A stretch of 39,360 nucleotides of DNA from Anthropogastromicrobium sp963604075 (GTDB lineage: Bacteria; Bacillota; Clostridia; Lachnospirales; Lachnospiraceae), in NCBI GenBank assembly GCA_963604075.1, contig CAVCPW010000215.1:1-39360 (forward strand), written 5' to 3'. Shown one piece after another: positions 16,125 through 24,339 of the stretch. The translations under genes and the position numbers were made by a program. The first letter of the stretch is position 1, and every line of letters begins with the position of its first letter. Below the pieces are notes generated by a model, which had not been told where the DNA came from, made no database searches, and saw nothing but the letters and a program-made list of their open reading frames with translations.

Positions 16125-16877
16125 ATGGCAAGAAAGAAGATTGTTGCCGGCAACTGGAAGATGAACATGACACCTTCTCAGGCTGTTGAGCTGGTAAATA
16201 CATTAAAGCCTTTAGTAGTTAATGATGAAGTAGATGTTGTATTCTGTGTTCCGGCTATCGATTTAGTACCGGTTATGGAAGCAACAAAGGGAACCAACAT
16301 TCAGGTTGGTGCTGAGAACATGTACTTCCAGGATAAGGGTGCATATACTGGAGAAATCGCTCCGGCTATGCTGACTGACATCGGTGTAAAGTATGTCATC
16401 ATCGGACATTCCGAGAGAAGAGAGTACTTTGCAGAGACCGATGAGACCGTAAATAAGAAAGTATTAAAGGCTTTCGAGTATGGTCTTACCCCAATCATCT
16501 GCTGCGGCGAGACTCTGACTCAGAGAGAGCAGGGTATCACCATCGACTGGATCCGTCAGCAGATTAAGATTGCTTTCCAGAATGTAACCGCAGAGCAGGC
16601 TGCTACAGCAGTTATCGCTTACGAGCCAATCTGGGCAATCGGAACCGGTAAGGTTGCTACAACTGAGCAGGCACAGGAAGTTTGCGGCGCAATTCGTGCA
16701 TGCATCGCTGAGGTGTATGACGAGGCAACTGCAGCAGCAATCCGTATCCAGTACGGCGGCAGTGTAAGCGCAGCAAGCGCTCCAGAGCTGTTTGCACAGC
16801 CGGATATCGATGGCGGCCTTGTAGGCGGCGCATCCTTAAAGCCGGATTTTGGAAAGATTGTAAATTACAACAAGTAA
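16125..16877 (+). CDS. tpiA: Triosephosphate isomerase
   Basis: Interconverts dihydroxyacetone phosphate and glyceraldehyde-3-phosphate. 250 residues, standard length. Catalytic residues are visible: Lys12 in GNWKMN, His95 in IIGHSERRE, and Glu167 in AYEPIWAIGTGK (loop 6). Phosphate-binding segments are the GGSVSA and GGLVGGASL motifs. GAGGA is about 9 nt upstream. It lies 98 nt after pgk and is followed by a terminator. Confidence 0.98.
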   Translation: MARKKIVAGNWKMNMTPSQAVELVNTLKPLVVNDEVDVVFCVPAIDLVPVMEATKGTNIQVGAENMYFQDKGAYTGEIAPAMLTDIGVKYVIIGHSERREYFAETDETVNKKVLKAFEYGLTPIICCGETLTQREQGITIDWIRQQIKIAFQNVTAEQAATAVIAYEPIWAIGTGKVATTEQAQEVCGAIRACIAEVYDEATAAAIRIQYGGSVSAASAPELFAQPDIDGGLVGGASLKPDFGKIVNYNK

Positions 16878-16900
16878 TCAATAAGTAAATATTTCCGGCT

Positions 16901-16936
16901 CTGGCTCTGCTTTTGGTAAGGCAGAGCCAGCGTTTT
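16901..16936 (+). terminator. Terminator after tpiA
   Basis: CTGGCTCTGC (16901-16910) pairs perfectly with GCAGAGCCAG (16921-16930) around a 10-nt loop, followed by CG and four T. Confidence 0.87.
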
Positions 16937-16950
16937 CTAAGACTTTTGAA

Positions 16951-17037
16951 TGATTAGATGATATATAAACAAAGAAGTATAATCAAAGATTTAAACGATT
17001 AGATGATGTACAATCTTAAATGATCAGATGATATGCA
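16951..17037. repeat. Three spaced copies of GATYAGATGATRT
   Basis: Related 17-nt segments start at 16951, 16996 and 17021 (core GATTAGATGAT or GATCAGATGAT followed by RTRYA). They sit in the 272-nt AT-rich gap between tpiA and gpmI. A similar 12-nt core, ATCAGATGATAT, occurs at 11215 after xylB. Their function is unknown; multiple spaced copies could be protein-binding sites or repeat decay. Confidence 0.55.
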
Positions 17038-17149
17038 ATAAGGGAAATGCAATTAAACAAAGAAATGCAATCACAATCAGGGAAAATCTAATTGTTTGAA
17101 GCACTTCAAAGAAGCCTTTGAGGATGTGTGCCGGTATGAAAGGAATATT

Positions 17150-18697
17150 ATGAGCAAGAAGAAACCAACCGTATTAATGATTCTTGACGGCTATGGCCTG
17201 AATGACAAAGTAGAAGGCAACGCTGTAAAGCAGGCAAATACACCTGTTATGGACGATCTGATGGCAAATTGCCCGTTTGTACAGGGACAGGCAAGCGGAC
17301 TGGCAGTTGGTCTTCCGGAAGGCCAGATGGGCAATTCTGAGGTAGGACACTTAAACATGGGCGCAGGCCGTATCGTATATCAGGAGCTGACTCGTATCAC
17401 CAAGTCCATCAAGGACGGCGATTTCTTTGAGAATGAGGCATTCTTAGCAGCAGCTAAAAACTGCAAAGAGAATGGTTCTGCACTTCACCTGATGGGTCTT
17501 GTATCCGATGGTGGTGTTCACAGCCATAACAGCCACATCTACGGACTGCTTGAGTTCGCAAAGCGTCAGGGCTTAGAAAAAGTATTCATCCACTGCTTCT
17601 TAGATGGTCGTGATACTCCGCCGGCATCAGGTAAGGAGTACGTTACAGCACTTATGGATAAGTGTGAGGAGCTTGGAGTAGGTCAGGTAGCATCAGTTAT
17701 GGGTCGTTACTATGCAATGGACAGAGATAATCGTTGGGACCGTGTTGAGAAAGCATATCGTGCACTTCGTTTCGGTGAGGGCAATCAGGCAAAGTGTGGC
17801 GCTTGTGCAATTCAGGCATCCTACGATGAGGGAGTTACCGACGAGTTTGTCGTACCTACAGTAGTTGTAAAGGATGGCGAGGCAGTAGGTAAGATTCAGG
17901 ATAAGGATTCTATCATCTTCTTCAACTTCCGTCCGGACCGTGCAAGAGAGATGACACACGTATTCTGTGACAACGAGTTTGCTGGATTTGACCGTGGACC
18001 GGCTAGACCAGACGTGACATACGTTTGTTTCACCGACTACGATACAACCATCCCGAACAAGATCGTTGCCTTCAAGAAGGAAGAGATCACTCATACCTTC
18101 GGTGAGTTCCTTGCTGAGAACGGCTTAAAGCAGGCTAGAATCGCAGAGACCGAGAAGTATGCACATGTTACCTTCTTCTTCAACGGCGGCGTAGAGCAGC
18201 CAAACGAGGGCGAAGAGCGTATCCTTGTAAAGTCTCCGAAGGTTGCCACCTACGATTTACAGCCAGAGATGAGCGCATATCAGGTATGCGACAAGCTTGT
18301 TGATGCTATCAAGTCCGAAAAGTATGATGTTATTATCATCAACTTCGCAAACCCGGATATGGTAGGCCACACCGGTGTACAGGCAGCAGCCATCAAGGCA
18401 GTAGAGACTGTTGATGAGTGTGTAGGAAAGGCAGTAGCAGCTATTAAGGAAGTAAACGGACAGCTCTTCATCTGTGCAGATCATGGAAACGCAGAGCAGC
18501 TGATTGACTATGAGACTGGCGAGCCATTTACCGCTCATACTACCAACCCAGTACCGTTCATTCTCGTAAATGCAGATCCATCATACACCTTAAGAGAGGG
18601 CGGCTGCTTAGCAGATATCGCTCCGACTCTGATCGAGCTGATGGGAATGACTCAGCCAAAGGAAATGACCGGAAAGAGCCTGTTAATCAAGAAATAA
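17150..18697 (+). CDS. gpmI: 2,3-bisphosphoglycerate-independent phosphoglycerate mutase
   Basis: Interconverts 3- and 2-phosphoglycerate by a manganese-dependent phosphoserine mechanism. 515 residues from ATG17150 (AAAGGA at 17139-17144); the frame extends upstream to 17096, but that part has no ribosome site. Motifs: ILDGYGLN with metal Asp13, GNSEVGHLNMGAGR with nucleophile Ser63, the DGRDTPP substrate loop, MGRYYAMDRD, and the alkaline-phosphatase-like metal segments NFANPDMVGHTG and ADHGNAEQ. Closes the gap-pgk-tpiA-gpmI group; enolase is not in the window. Confidence 0.98.
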   Translation: MSKKKPTVLMILDGYGLNDKVEGNAVKQANTPVMDDLMANCPFVQGQASGLAVGLPEGQMGNSEVGHLNMGAGRIVYQELTRITKSIKDGDFFENEAFLAAAKNCKENGSALHLMGLVSDGGVHSHNSHIYGLLEFAKRQGLEKVFIHCFLDGRDTPPASGKEYVTALMDKCEELGVGQVASVMGRYYAMDRDNRWDRVEKAYRALRFGEGNQAKCGACAIQASYDEGVTDEFVVPTVVVKDGEAVGKIQDKDSIIFFNFRPDRAREMTHVFCDNEFAGFDRGPARPDVTYVCFTDYDTTIPNKIVAFKKEEITHTFGEFLAENGLKQARIAETEKYAHVTFFFNGGVEQPNEGEERILVKSPKVATYDLQPEMSAYQVCDKLVDAIKSEKYDVIIINFANPDMVGHTGVQAAAIKAVETVDECVGKAVAAIKEVNGQLFICADHGNAEQLIDYETGEPFTAHTTNPVPFILVNADPSYTLREGGCLADIAPTLIELMGMTQPKEMTGKSLLIKK

Positions 18698-18717
18698 GAT
18701 AACAATTCAGAAATCTA

Positions 18718-18793
18718 TTTATAAAACAGAACTTCGTTTACAAAACATAATTTCATTTGCAAAACATAATTTCGTTTGCAAAATGTGAGCAAA
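18718..18793. repeat. Tandem array of a 19-nt unit (about 4 copies)
   Basis: Units start at 18718, 18737, 18756 and 18775, consensus TTTRCAAAACATAATTTCR. The central two differ at 2-3 bases; the outer two are more diverged. It lies between the gpmI stop and its terminator, so it would be part of the gpmI 3' untranslated region. Confidence 0.8.
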
Positions 18794-18843
18794 GTTCGCG
18801 AAGGTCTACTTCATTAGTATGATTGAATAGTAAATAGTAAAAT

Positions 18844-18911
18844 AAGAAAAGGACTTCCATTCGGACAATGTCATTTAGTTAAGACGTTGTCCATTTGGAG
18901 GTCCTTTTCTT
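18844..18911. terminator. Long bidirectional terminator between gpmI and the DAHP synthase gene
   Basis: Arms of about 29 nt (18844-18872 and 18883-18911) with an outer perfect AAGAAAAGGAC/GTCCTTTTCTT and an inner GGACAA/TTGTCC, interrupted by a small internal loop; the apical loop is 10 nt. A- and T-rich ends give U tracts on both strands. Confidence 0.9.
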
Positions 18912-18923
18912 ATGACTTATTTT

Positions 18924-19952
18924 TTACCATAAATCGGCCAAATCGTAGATGAGTTTCTCTGTCTTGTTCCAGCCAAGGCATGGATCAGTAATGGACTTTC
19001 CATAGCAATGTTCTTCAATCTTTTGATTGCCGTCCTCTAAGTAGCTCTCGATCATCAGACCTTTTACGAAGCGATGCATTTCAGGTGAAATGTGACAGCT
19101 GTGCATAACATCCTTACTGATACGAATCTGTTCCTCGTACTGCTTACCGGAATTGGAGTGATTAGTGTCAATGATGACGCTCATATTGGCAAGATTTCGC
19201 CTCTGATACTGCTCGTAGAGGTTGCGAATATCCTCATAATGGTAATTTGGCATGCTGTTGCCGAATTTATCGACATAACCACGAAGAATTGCATGTGTAT
19301 ATGGATTGCCATGGCTTTTAACTTCCCAGCCTCTGTAGAGGAAGGTATGACTGTTCTGTGCTGCTACGATGGAATTTAACATGACGCTGATATCACCGCC
19401 TGTAGGATTCTTCATGCCAACCGGAATCTCCAGACCGGATGCAGTGAGACGGTGCTGCTGGTTCTCAGCAGAGCGGGCTCCGACGGCAACGTAGGAAAGA
19501 AGATCGGACAGGTAGCGGTGGTTTTCCGGATAAAGCATTTCGTCTGCACAAGTAAAGCCTGTTTCCTCAATGGCGCGCTTATGAAGTTCACGGATAGCGA
19601 TGATACCTTTTAGCATATCTTCTTTCTTTTCCGGATCTGGCTGATGGAGCATACCCTTGTAACCGGTGCCAACGGTACGCGGCTTGTTTGTATAGATACG
19701 CGGGATGATGAAGATCTTATCCTTTACTTTCTCCTGTACCTTTACGAGACGGCCAATATACTCTAAGACAGCATCCTCACGGTCAGCGGAACACGGGCCG
19801 ATGACAAGAATTAATTTGTCATTTTTGCCTTCAAAGATATCGCGAATCTCTGCATCGCGCGCGGCTTTTATTTTCTGTATTTTTTCACTTGCCGGGAATT
19901 CTTCCTTTAACTCCTTTGGGGTTGGCAGCTTTCTGTAAAATTCCATATTCAT
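18924..19952 (-). CDS. aroF: DAHP synthase, class I (AroF/G/H type)
   Basis: Condenses phosphoenolpyruvate and erythrose-4-phosphate to DAHP, the first step of the shikimate pathway. 343 residues from the ATG at 19952, with AAAGGAG 9 nt upstream; the open frame reaches 20000 but would bury the ribosome site. Motifs: ILVIGPCSADRE, RIYTNKPRTVGTGYKG, CADEMLYPE, GARSAENQQHR, MKNPTGGD, and VIIDTNHSNSGKQ. These match the allosteric alpha subfamily, normally feedback-inhibited by an aromatic amino acid; which one cannot be told here. Own promoter at 20051-20079, with a possible leader structure. Confidence 0.94.
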   Translation of the reverse strand: MNMEFYRKLPTPKELKEEFPASEKIQKIKAARDAEIRDIFEGKNDKLILVIGPCSADREDAVLEYIGRLVKVQEKVKDKIFIIPRIYTNKPRTVGTGYKGMLHQPDPEKKEDMLKGIIAIRELHKRAIEETGFTCADEMLYPENHRYLSDLLSYVAVGARSAENQQHRLTASGLEIPVGMKNPTGGDISVMLNSIVAAQNSHTFLYRGWEVKSHGNPYTHAILRGYVDKFGNSMPNYHYEDIRNLYEQYQRRNLANMSVIIDTNHSNSGKQYEEQIRISKDVMHSCHISPEMHRFVKGLMIESYLEDGNQKIEEHCYGKSITDPCLGWNKTEKLIYDLADLW

Positions 19953-19996
19953 GCGAGTAGTCTCCTTTTTCATTTTTAAAATCTTTAATGCGAGAG

Positions 19997-20038
19997 CCAA
20001 CGCTAATGCTTACCAGCACACTTTTACACGTTGGTGCT
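19997..20038 (-). promoter_or_regulatory. Leader of the DAHP synthase gene with two exclusive hairpins
   Basis: In the roughly 90-nt leader, CCAACG (19997-20002) can pair with CGTTGG (20029-20034), or AGCAC (20015-20019) with GTGCT (20034-20038). The pairings overlap, so they cannot form together. No T-box motif and no aromatic-rich leader peptide are visible, so regulation is only a possibility. Confidence 0.35.
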
Positions 20039-20050
20039 TTCAAGTACTAA

Positions 20051-20079
20051 AGTATAGCACAGTATATTAAAAATGGCAA
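20051..20079 (-). promoter_or_regulatory. Promoter of the DAHP synthase gene
   Basis: Minus strand TTGCCA (20079-20074), a 17-nt spacer and TATACT (20056-20051), located just past the end of the AEC transporter gene. Confidence 0.75.
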
Positions 20080-20096
20080 GAGGTGAATTTATTGTC

Positions 20097-21050
20097 TTAG
20101 ATAAGTTGAACTGTTTTTAATATAAATAGCCATCCGGTTAAAGAAAATGCAGAAAGCAGGGTGGTTAGCATAACAACGCTGGCACTAAGTGTTCCCTCAT
20201 GTCCCATGCTCTTTGCCATGGTGTAACTGCTGACTGTCGTAGCAGATCCGAGCATAACGAGAATTGCGACAAGTGCTTCATTGCGATAGCCAAGCGCAAT
20301 CGCAACCGGCATGAGAACACCAGAGTAGCCAAGAAGCTTTAAAAAGGTGCAGGCAATAGCAGGTTTAAGCTTATAAAAAGCCTTCTTGATGTCGAAGGAT
20401 GCTCCCATTGCCATCAGACCAAGCGGTGTAGCAAGTACTCCAAGGTTATGTACGGTCTTCTGAAGGATGGTTGGGTGAGGAAGCTTGAGCAATGACCACG
20501 CAAAGCCTACGGCGATTCCGAGGATGATCGGGTTTGTGATTATGCCCTTTGCGGTGCGAAGGAGACGGTCACGAGTGGAAATGGAACCTGTCTTGTTTGA
20601 TGGGGATGTTAATGTCAGCGCTGCTACCGCACAGATATTGTAGAGTGGCACAGTTCCAATAATCATAAGTGGTGCCATACCGGACTGACCATAGATGTTG
20701 ACGATGAACGCAATTCCAAGAATCGCTGCACTGCTGCGGTATGAGGCTTGTATGAACTCTCCGCGGTCGGATTTATCCTTTAAGAGCGATGACAGGGCAG
20801 TAGATACAATAATACAACCTAATGTCGCACAGAAACAGAATAGCACGAAGCCGCCGTCCCACGCCTGATAAAAATTTTCTTCCCATAAATCTTCAAACAG
20901 CAATGCGGGAAGTGCAAATTTGAATACAAAGCTGTTCATTTTGTTCGTAAAAGCATCATCGAACACACCGGTCTTGCGAAATACCAGTCCGAGAATCATG
21001 GTTAAAAAGATCGGAAAGGTTGCGTTGATGCTGAATATAAAATTGTCCAT
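20097..21050 (-). CDS. AEC-family (auxin efflux carrier-like) membrane transporter
   Basis: 317 residues with about ten hydrophobic segments in two five-helix halves, typical of AEC permeases. The N-terminal half has FPIFLTMILGLVFRKTG and the NKMNSFVFKFALPALLFED pattern common in the family; the second half has GLMAMGASFDIKKA and VALGYRNE. Bacterial members move malate, malonate or other small organic acids; the substrate here is unknown. AAAGGAG is 7 nt upstream of the ATG. It lies 65 nt after the OpgB-like gene on the same strand without an intervening terminator. Confidence 0.88.
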   Translation of the reverse strand: MDNFIFSINATFPIFLTMILGLVFRKTGVFDDAFTNKMNSFVFKFALPALLFEDLWEENFYQAWDGGFVLFCFCATLGCIIVSTALSSLLKDKSDRGEFIQASYRSSAAILGIAFIVNIYGQSGMAPLMIIGTVPLYNICAVAALTLTSPSNKTGSISTRDRLLRTAKGIITNPIILGIAVGFAWSLLKLPHPTILQKTVHNLGVLATPLGLMAMGASFDIKKAFYKLKPAIACTFLKLLGYSGVLMPVAIALGYRNEALVAILVMLGSATTVSSYTMAKSMGHEGTLSASVVMLTTLLSAFSLTGWLFILKTVQLI

Positions 21051-21115
21051 TTTGTTGCTCCTTTTGCTGCTGGTTTCTTTTACTACTGTTTTTATCGAAA
21101 AGCATCTTTTATTGA

Positions 21116-22756
21116 TTAATAGACAAAATGCGTATTGTAGAATTCAGAATTTTTCTCTAATTCTTCCGTTACATAATCATAGCCGAATTCCTCTAATAAA
21201 GTAGCACGGTCGCTAAAAAGATTGGTTCCAAGACCGAGGCGATCGCCTTCGATTGTTACACCCATTGCAGCCAGTGTTGTTGGAAACATATCCATTGTAG
21301 AGAATACACGATTCGTTTCATTCTCCTCAGAAAATGAAGTGACGGCAGAATTGATAATACAGTTATAAACATGCCGTTCATAATCAGAGAGCTCTTCTGT
21401 AATTTCAGTAGACATAGAGAGGTGATCACCGGAAATTACAATAGTAGTGTTTTCGTAAAAATCCTGCTCTTGAATCCATGCCACCAAATCAGCAATTTGT
21501 CTGCTTGAGCAGGAAAGAGCATCCTTGTAATCGGAATCATGCTGATATTCGCACAAGTCACAGCGATAGCCATCTGGAAAGTGAGTATCGACCGTAAGCA
21601 TGGTGAGATTAAATGGTTCTTCACTGGAAGCAAGCTCTGTCAGTTTATTTTTGACTTCATCAATAAGTCGACTGTCTTCCATACCCCAGAAAACATGATA
21701 GTCTTCTGCGATTACACCAGTATCCTTTGCCCAATTGTAATCAAGAATTTCATAATTTCCATGCTGCTCAAAATAATTTTTTCTTCCACCAAAGGTAGCA
21801 TCGGAGCCAATCATAAGGCAGTTATAATAACCAGCATCCTCCAGCAAATTTCCAAGAGAAACAACATTTGGAAGAAAGGTGGAATATTCACCCATTGTGT
21901 TACTATCAATCGGAAGTGTAAGTGGAAGTCCGGCAGTCTGTGCAAACATGCCGGCAATTGTCCAACCAGTAGAAGGAAGAGGCAATGCTCCACCAAGTTG
22001 CCCATCCTTGTCGGAAAAAGATATATTTTTTTTGGCAAGAGCTGTCAGCTCAGGAATCAAATCTTCCTCAAATCCGCCTCCATTTTCAATAGAAGAATAG
22101 GATGCTTCCATGGACTCAAGAAAAATATAGATGAGATTTCGCTTTTTCTGCGGCCAGGTAAGTAAAGAATCCTGTGGTTCTACATATTGCTCCTTAATGA
22201 ATGTAGAAGATGAAAGATGCTGCTTGATATAGTCAAGGACTGAATATTGGTTGCAGAGCTTGTAACCGTTCACGAAAAAGAGAGCGAGTGAAATGATGCA
22301 CAGACACCAGCCTGGCACTTTCCAAAACACATAAGCAGTTTTTTTGCCTGACTGCGTGGCATGTTGCAAGTTATTCTTACACTTTGGACTGCGTCTGCAT
22401 TTTAATACATTCTTAAGTTGAAAACTGGAAACAAGAACAAGCTGTTTTCCGTTTTTCGTCTCCTGCCGATTGCGGATTCTTCGTTCCCATCTGGGAAAAG
22501 CAAAAAAGACAGCGAAAAAAAGAAGAAATTCGATAAGTGACGGAAAGAGCGCTTCTTGCAGAAAAGAGAAGATGGTAGAAGTATCAGTACCCTGAAGGGG
22601 AACCTTCAAATGGAATAGAATCTCTTCTGCTGAGATGCCACCAAATGTTTGTGTTGCCCAAGGAAGTGTTTTCCCAAATAGAAAACCAAGCTCAAGGATA
22701 AGAAAAAGAATAACCCATCCAATTATACGAAGTAAATTGCGAGAACGTTTTTTCAT
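21116..22756 (-). CDS. Membrane phosphoglycerol/alkaline-phosphatase superfamily transferase (OpgB/LtaS-like)
   Basis: 546 residues. The N-terminal third is membrane-embedded (hydrophobic at about 10-28, 66-87 and 148-163), followed by an extracellular sulfatase-fold domain from about 205. Motifs: YIFLESMEASY (metal Glu214), PSTGWTIAGM with a candidate nucleophile Thr (263 or 266), VDTHFPDG (His392) and VISGDHLSM (Asp444, His445). The GWTIAGM form resembles phosphoglycerol transferase I (OpgB) more than LtaS, suggesting phosphoglycerol or phosphoethanolamine addition to a surface glycan. Residues about 90-140 form a basic, Cys-containing insert. GAGG lies 8 nt before the start. Confidence 0.84.
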   Translation of the reverse strand: MKKRSRNLLRIIGWVILFLILELGFLFGKTLPWATQTFGGISAEEILFHLKVPLQGTDTSTIFSFLQEALFPSLIEFLLFFAVFFAFPRWERRIRNRQETKNGKQLVLVSSFQLKNVLKCRRSPKCKNNLQHATQSGKKTAYVFWKVPGWCLCIISLALFFVNGYKLCNQYSVLDYIKQHLSSSTFIKEQYVEPQDSLLTWPQKKRNLIYIFLESMEASYSSIENGGGFEEDLIPELTALAKKNISFSDKDGQLGGALPLPSTGWTIAGMFAQTAGLPLTLPIDSNTMGEYSTFLPNVVSLGNLLEDAGYYNCLMIGSDATFGGRKNYFEQHGNYEILDYNWAKDTGVIAEDYHVFWGMEDSRLIDEVKNKLTELASSEEPFNLTMLTVDTHFPDGYRCDLCEYQHDSDYKDALSCSSRQIADLVAWIQEQDFYENTTIVISGDHLSMSTEITEELSDYERHVYNCIINSAVTSFSEENETNRVFSTMDMFPTTLAAMGVTIEGDRLGLGTNLFSDRATLLEEFGYDYVTEELEKNSEFYNTHFVY

Positions 22757-22766
22757 GTCGAAAACC

Positions 22767-23126
22767 TCAATTTTTCTCTTCTTCGTGAGTATTCATGGCA
22801 TCCTCACGATTCTGAATTTGAATTTGGAGAACACCACGTAAGATGCGAAGCGCGTATCCCCAAAAGATTGCAGCAATAACAACGAAAACAAGATACGAAA
22901 CAGACAAAAAAAGATCGCTAAGGTTCCCGTTTTGTGCAAAGGCAATGGACGGCTTTAATATTTTCTCAATAAGACATGCAGTAACAACATCTAAAGATGT
23001 AAACGCACCATAGTACTTTAGACGGTTCCATAAATCGTACTTTTGCGTGTTAGAATCGACATCAAGACCATCGTAGACGGCCAGAGATAAAAATGCCGGA
23101 AAAAACAAGCCAATTAGTTGAAGCAT
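22767..23126 (-). CDS. Small membrane protein upstream of the OpgB-like transferase
   Basis: 119 residues; no family recognised. Hydrophobic segments at about 1-17 and 72-92 and possibly 40-58; the C-terminus is charged and Glu-rich. AGGAGG with a 7-nt spacer gives a strong translation start. The gap to the OpgB-like gene is only 10 nt, so the two are surely co-transcribed and may work together in the membrane. It is first in the minus-strand operon, behind a TTGACA/TAAAAT promoter. Confidence 0.8.
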   Translation of the reverse strand: MLQLIGLFFPAFLSLAVYDGLDVDSNTQKYDLWNRLKYYGAFTSLDVVTACLIEKILKPSIAFAQNGNLSDLFLSVSYLVFVVIAAIFWGYALRILRGVLQIQIQNREDAMNTHEEEKN

Positions 23127-23279
23127 TTCAAAACCTCCTGGTTATGTGATAATGTGACACTAGGGTCAAAAGGTGTAAAGCTTTGATGTAAGCCTACTTG
23201 CAAAAGGAGCATTGCATCCCCCAGTATCGTAATGTAAAAATGAGATAAAGACATTGTAAAAGATGTCGAAATATGTTAT

Positions 23280-23309
23280 ATTTTAGCTTTTAAAGTCAGC
23301 ATATGTCAA
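23280..23309 (-). promoter_or_regulatory. Promoter of the minus-strand membrane operon
   Basis: Minus strand TTGACA (23309-23304), an 18-nt spacer and TAAAAT (23285-23280), with a leader of about 150 nt before the small membrane protein gene. Confidence 0.7.
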
Positions 23310-23368
23310 GGCTTTTTCGTGATTTCTATATAATACAATATAGGGCATTTAGGACACGTCTTTTGTTG

Positions 23369-23397
23369 TTGACAGATGCTGGCAAATGACGCATAAT
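23369..23397 (+). promoter_or_regulatory. Promoter of the ribulose-phosphate epimerase gene
   Basis: TTGACA (23369-23374), a 17-nt spacer and CATAAT (23392-23397). The leader to ATG23477 is about 70 nt. Confidence 0.75.
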
Positions 23398-23476
23398 GAA
23401 GATAGATTTTTTGTGTCTCTGGACACACTAAACATGAAAAAATATGAAAGTAAGAGATATGATTAGGAGGAGCAAA

Positions 23477-24178
23477 ATGTTAGAGCAACTGAAAAAAGAA
23501 GTGTATGAAGCAAATATGGATCTTGTTGCCAAGGGAATGGTTATTTACACTTGGGGTAATGTCAGTGGAATCGACAGAGAAAAGGGTCTTGTCGTTATTA
23601 AGCCAAGCGGTGTTGACTACGCTACAATGAAGTGGGAAGATATGGTTGTAGTCGATATGGATGGAAATGTGGTAGAGGGTAAGTATAAGCCGTCTTCAGA
23701 TACACCAACTCATCTTGTGATCTATAAAGCATTTCCACAGACTGGCGGTGTTGTACATACACATTCTACTTATGGTGTTACATTTGCACAGGCAGGTCTG
23801 GATATTCCGGCATTTGGTACCACGCATGCTGATTACTTCTATGGTGATATTCCATGCACAAGAGATTTGACAGCAGAGGAGATCGAGGAAGCCTATGAGC
23901 TGAATACCGGAAATGTAATCGTTGAGACATTTGCAGGTAAAGATCCAATGGCAGTTCCAGGCGTTGTTGTAAAGAATCACGGCCCGTTTGCATGGGGACG
24001 TACTCCGGCAGGTGCTGTATATAATGCTGTTGTTCTGGATAAAGTTGCAGAGATGGCATACAATACCATGACATTAAATCCGAGAACACAGCGCGTTCAG
24101 CAGTATCTGCTTGATAAGCATTACTTCCGTAAGCATGGTGCGAACGCATATTATGGTCAGGGAAGCGAAGATCACTAA
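23477..24178 (+). CDS. araD: L-ribulose-5-phosphate 4-epimerase
   Basis: Interconverts L-ribulose-5-phosphate and D-xylulose-5-phosphate by retro-aldol chemistry with a divalent metal. 233 residues from ATG23477 with AGGAGG (23465-23470) 6 nt upstream; the frame extends to 23444 but without a ribosome site. Class II aldolase motifs: TWGNVSGID, IKPSGVDY, SSDTPTHL, zinc ligands His94 and His96 in VVHTHS and His168 in KNHGP, and Asp119 in HADYFYGDIP. The C-terminal YYG provides the catalytic Tyr. No araA or araB neighbour is present. AraD is likeliest; related UlaF/SgbE activity on ascorbate-derived substrates cannot be excluded. Confidence 0.92.
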   Translation: MLEQLKKEVYEANMDLVAKGMVIYTWGNVSGIDREKGLVVIKPSGVDYATMKWEDMVVVDMDGNVVEGKYKPSSDTPTHLVIYKAFPQTGGVVHTHSTYGVTFAQAGLDIPAFGTTHADYFYGDIPCTRDLTAEEIEEAYELNTGNVIVETFAGKDPMAVPGVVVKNHGPFAWGRTPAGAVYNAVVLDKVAEMAYNTMTLNPRTQRVQQYLLDKHYFRKHGANAYYGQGSEDH

Positions 24179-24264
24179 GTAAGAGAACCAACAAAATTTG
24201 CACTGTCGGATGGCAAAATCAAATACACTGGATTAAAGCATGATATATGCTCTGGCAGTATGGC

Positions 24265-24294
24265 TTGAGAATAGGCTGTCAACTTTATTTATAA
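24265..24294 (+). promoter_or_regulatory. Possible promoter of the polysaccharide cluster
   Basis: TTGAGA (24265-24270), an 18-nt spacer and TTATAA (24289-24294), about 46 nt before the acyltransferase gene. This is the best match found in the gap, but only moderate. Confidence 0.4.
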
Positions 24295-24339
24295 GAAAAG
24301 GTGCAAGGCTGTTGTTGAAAAAATGAAAAAAAGGTAACA

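Larger units (their letters stand above)
23127..23476. other. 350-nt divergent regulatory region
   Basis: Separates the minus-strand membrane operon from the epimerase gene. It contains one good promoter in each direction (listed separately) and a small GACAT/GATGTC inverted repeat near 23250. The stretch 23127-23230 gave no recognisable element. Confidence 0.55.

Noticed and set aside
20000..20050. T-box riboswitch in the DAHP synthase leader
   Set aside because: The leader is under 100 nt and lacks the conserved T-box and specifier stem.
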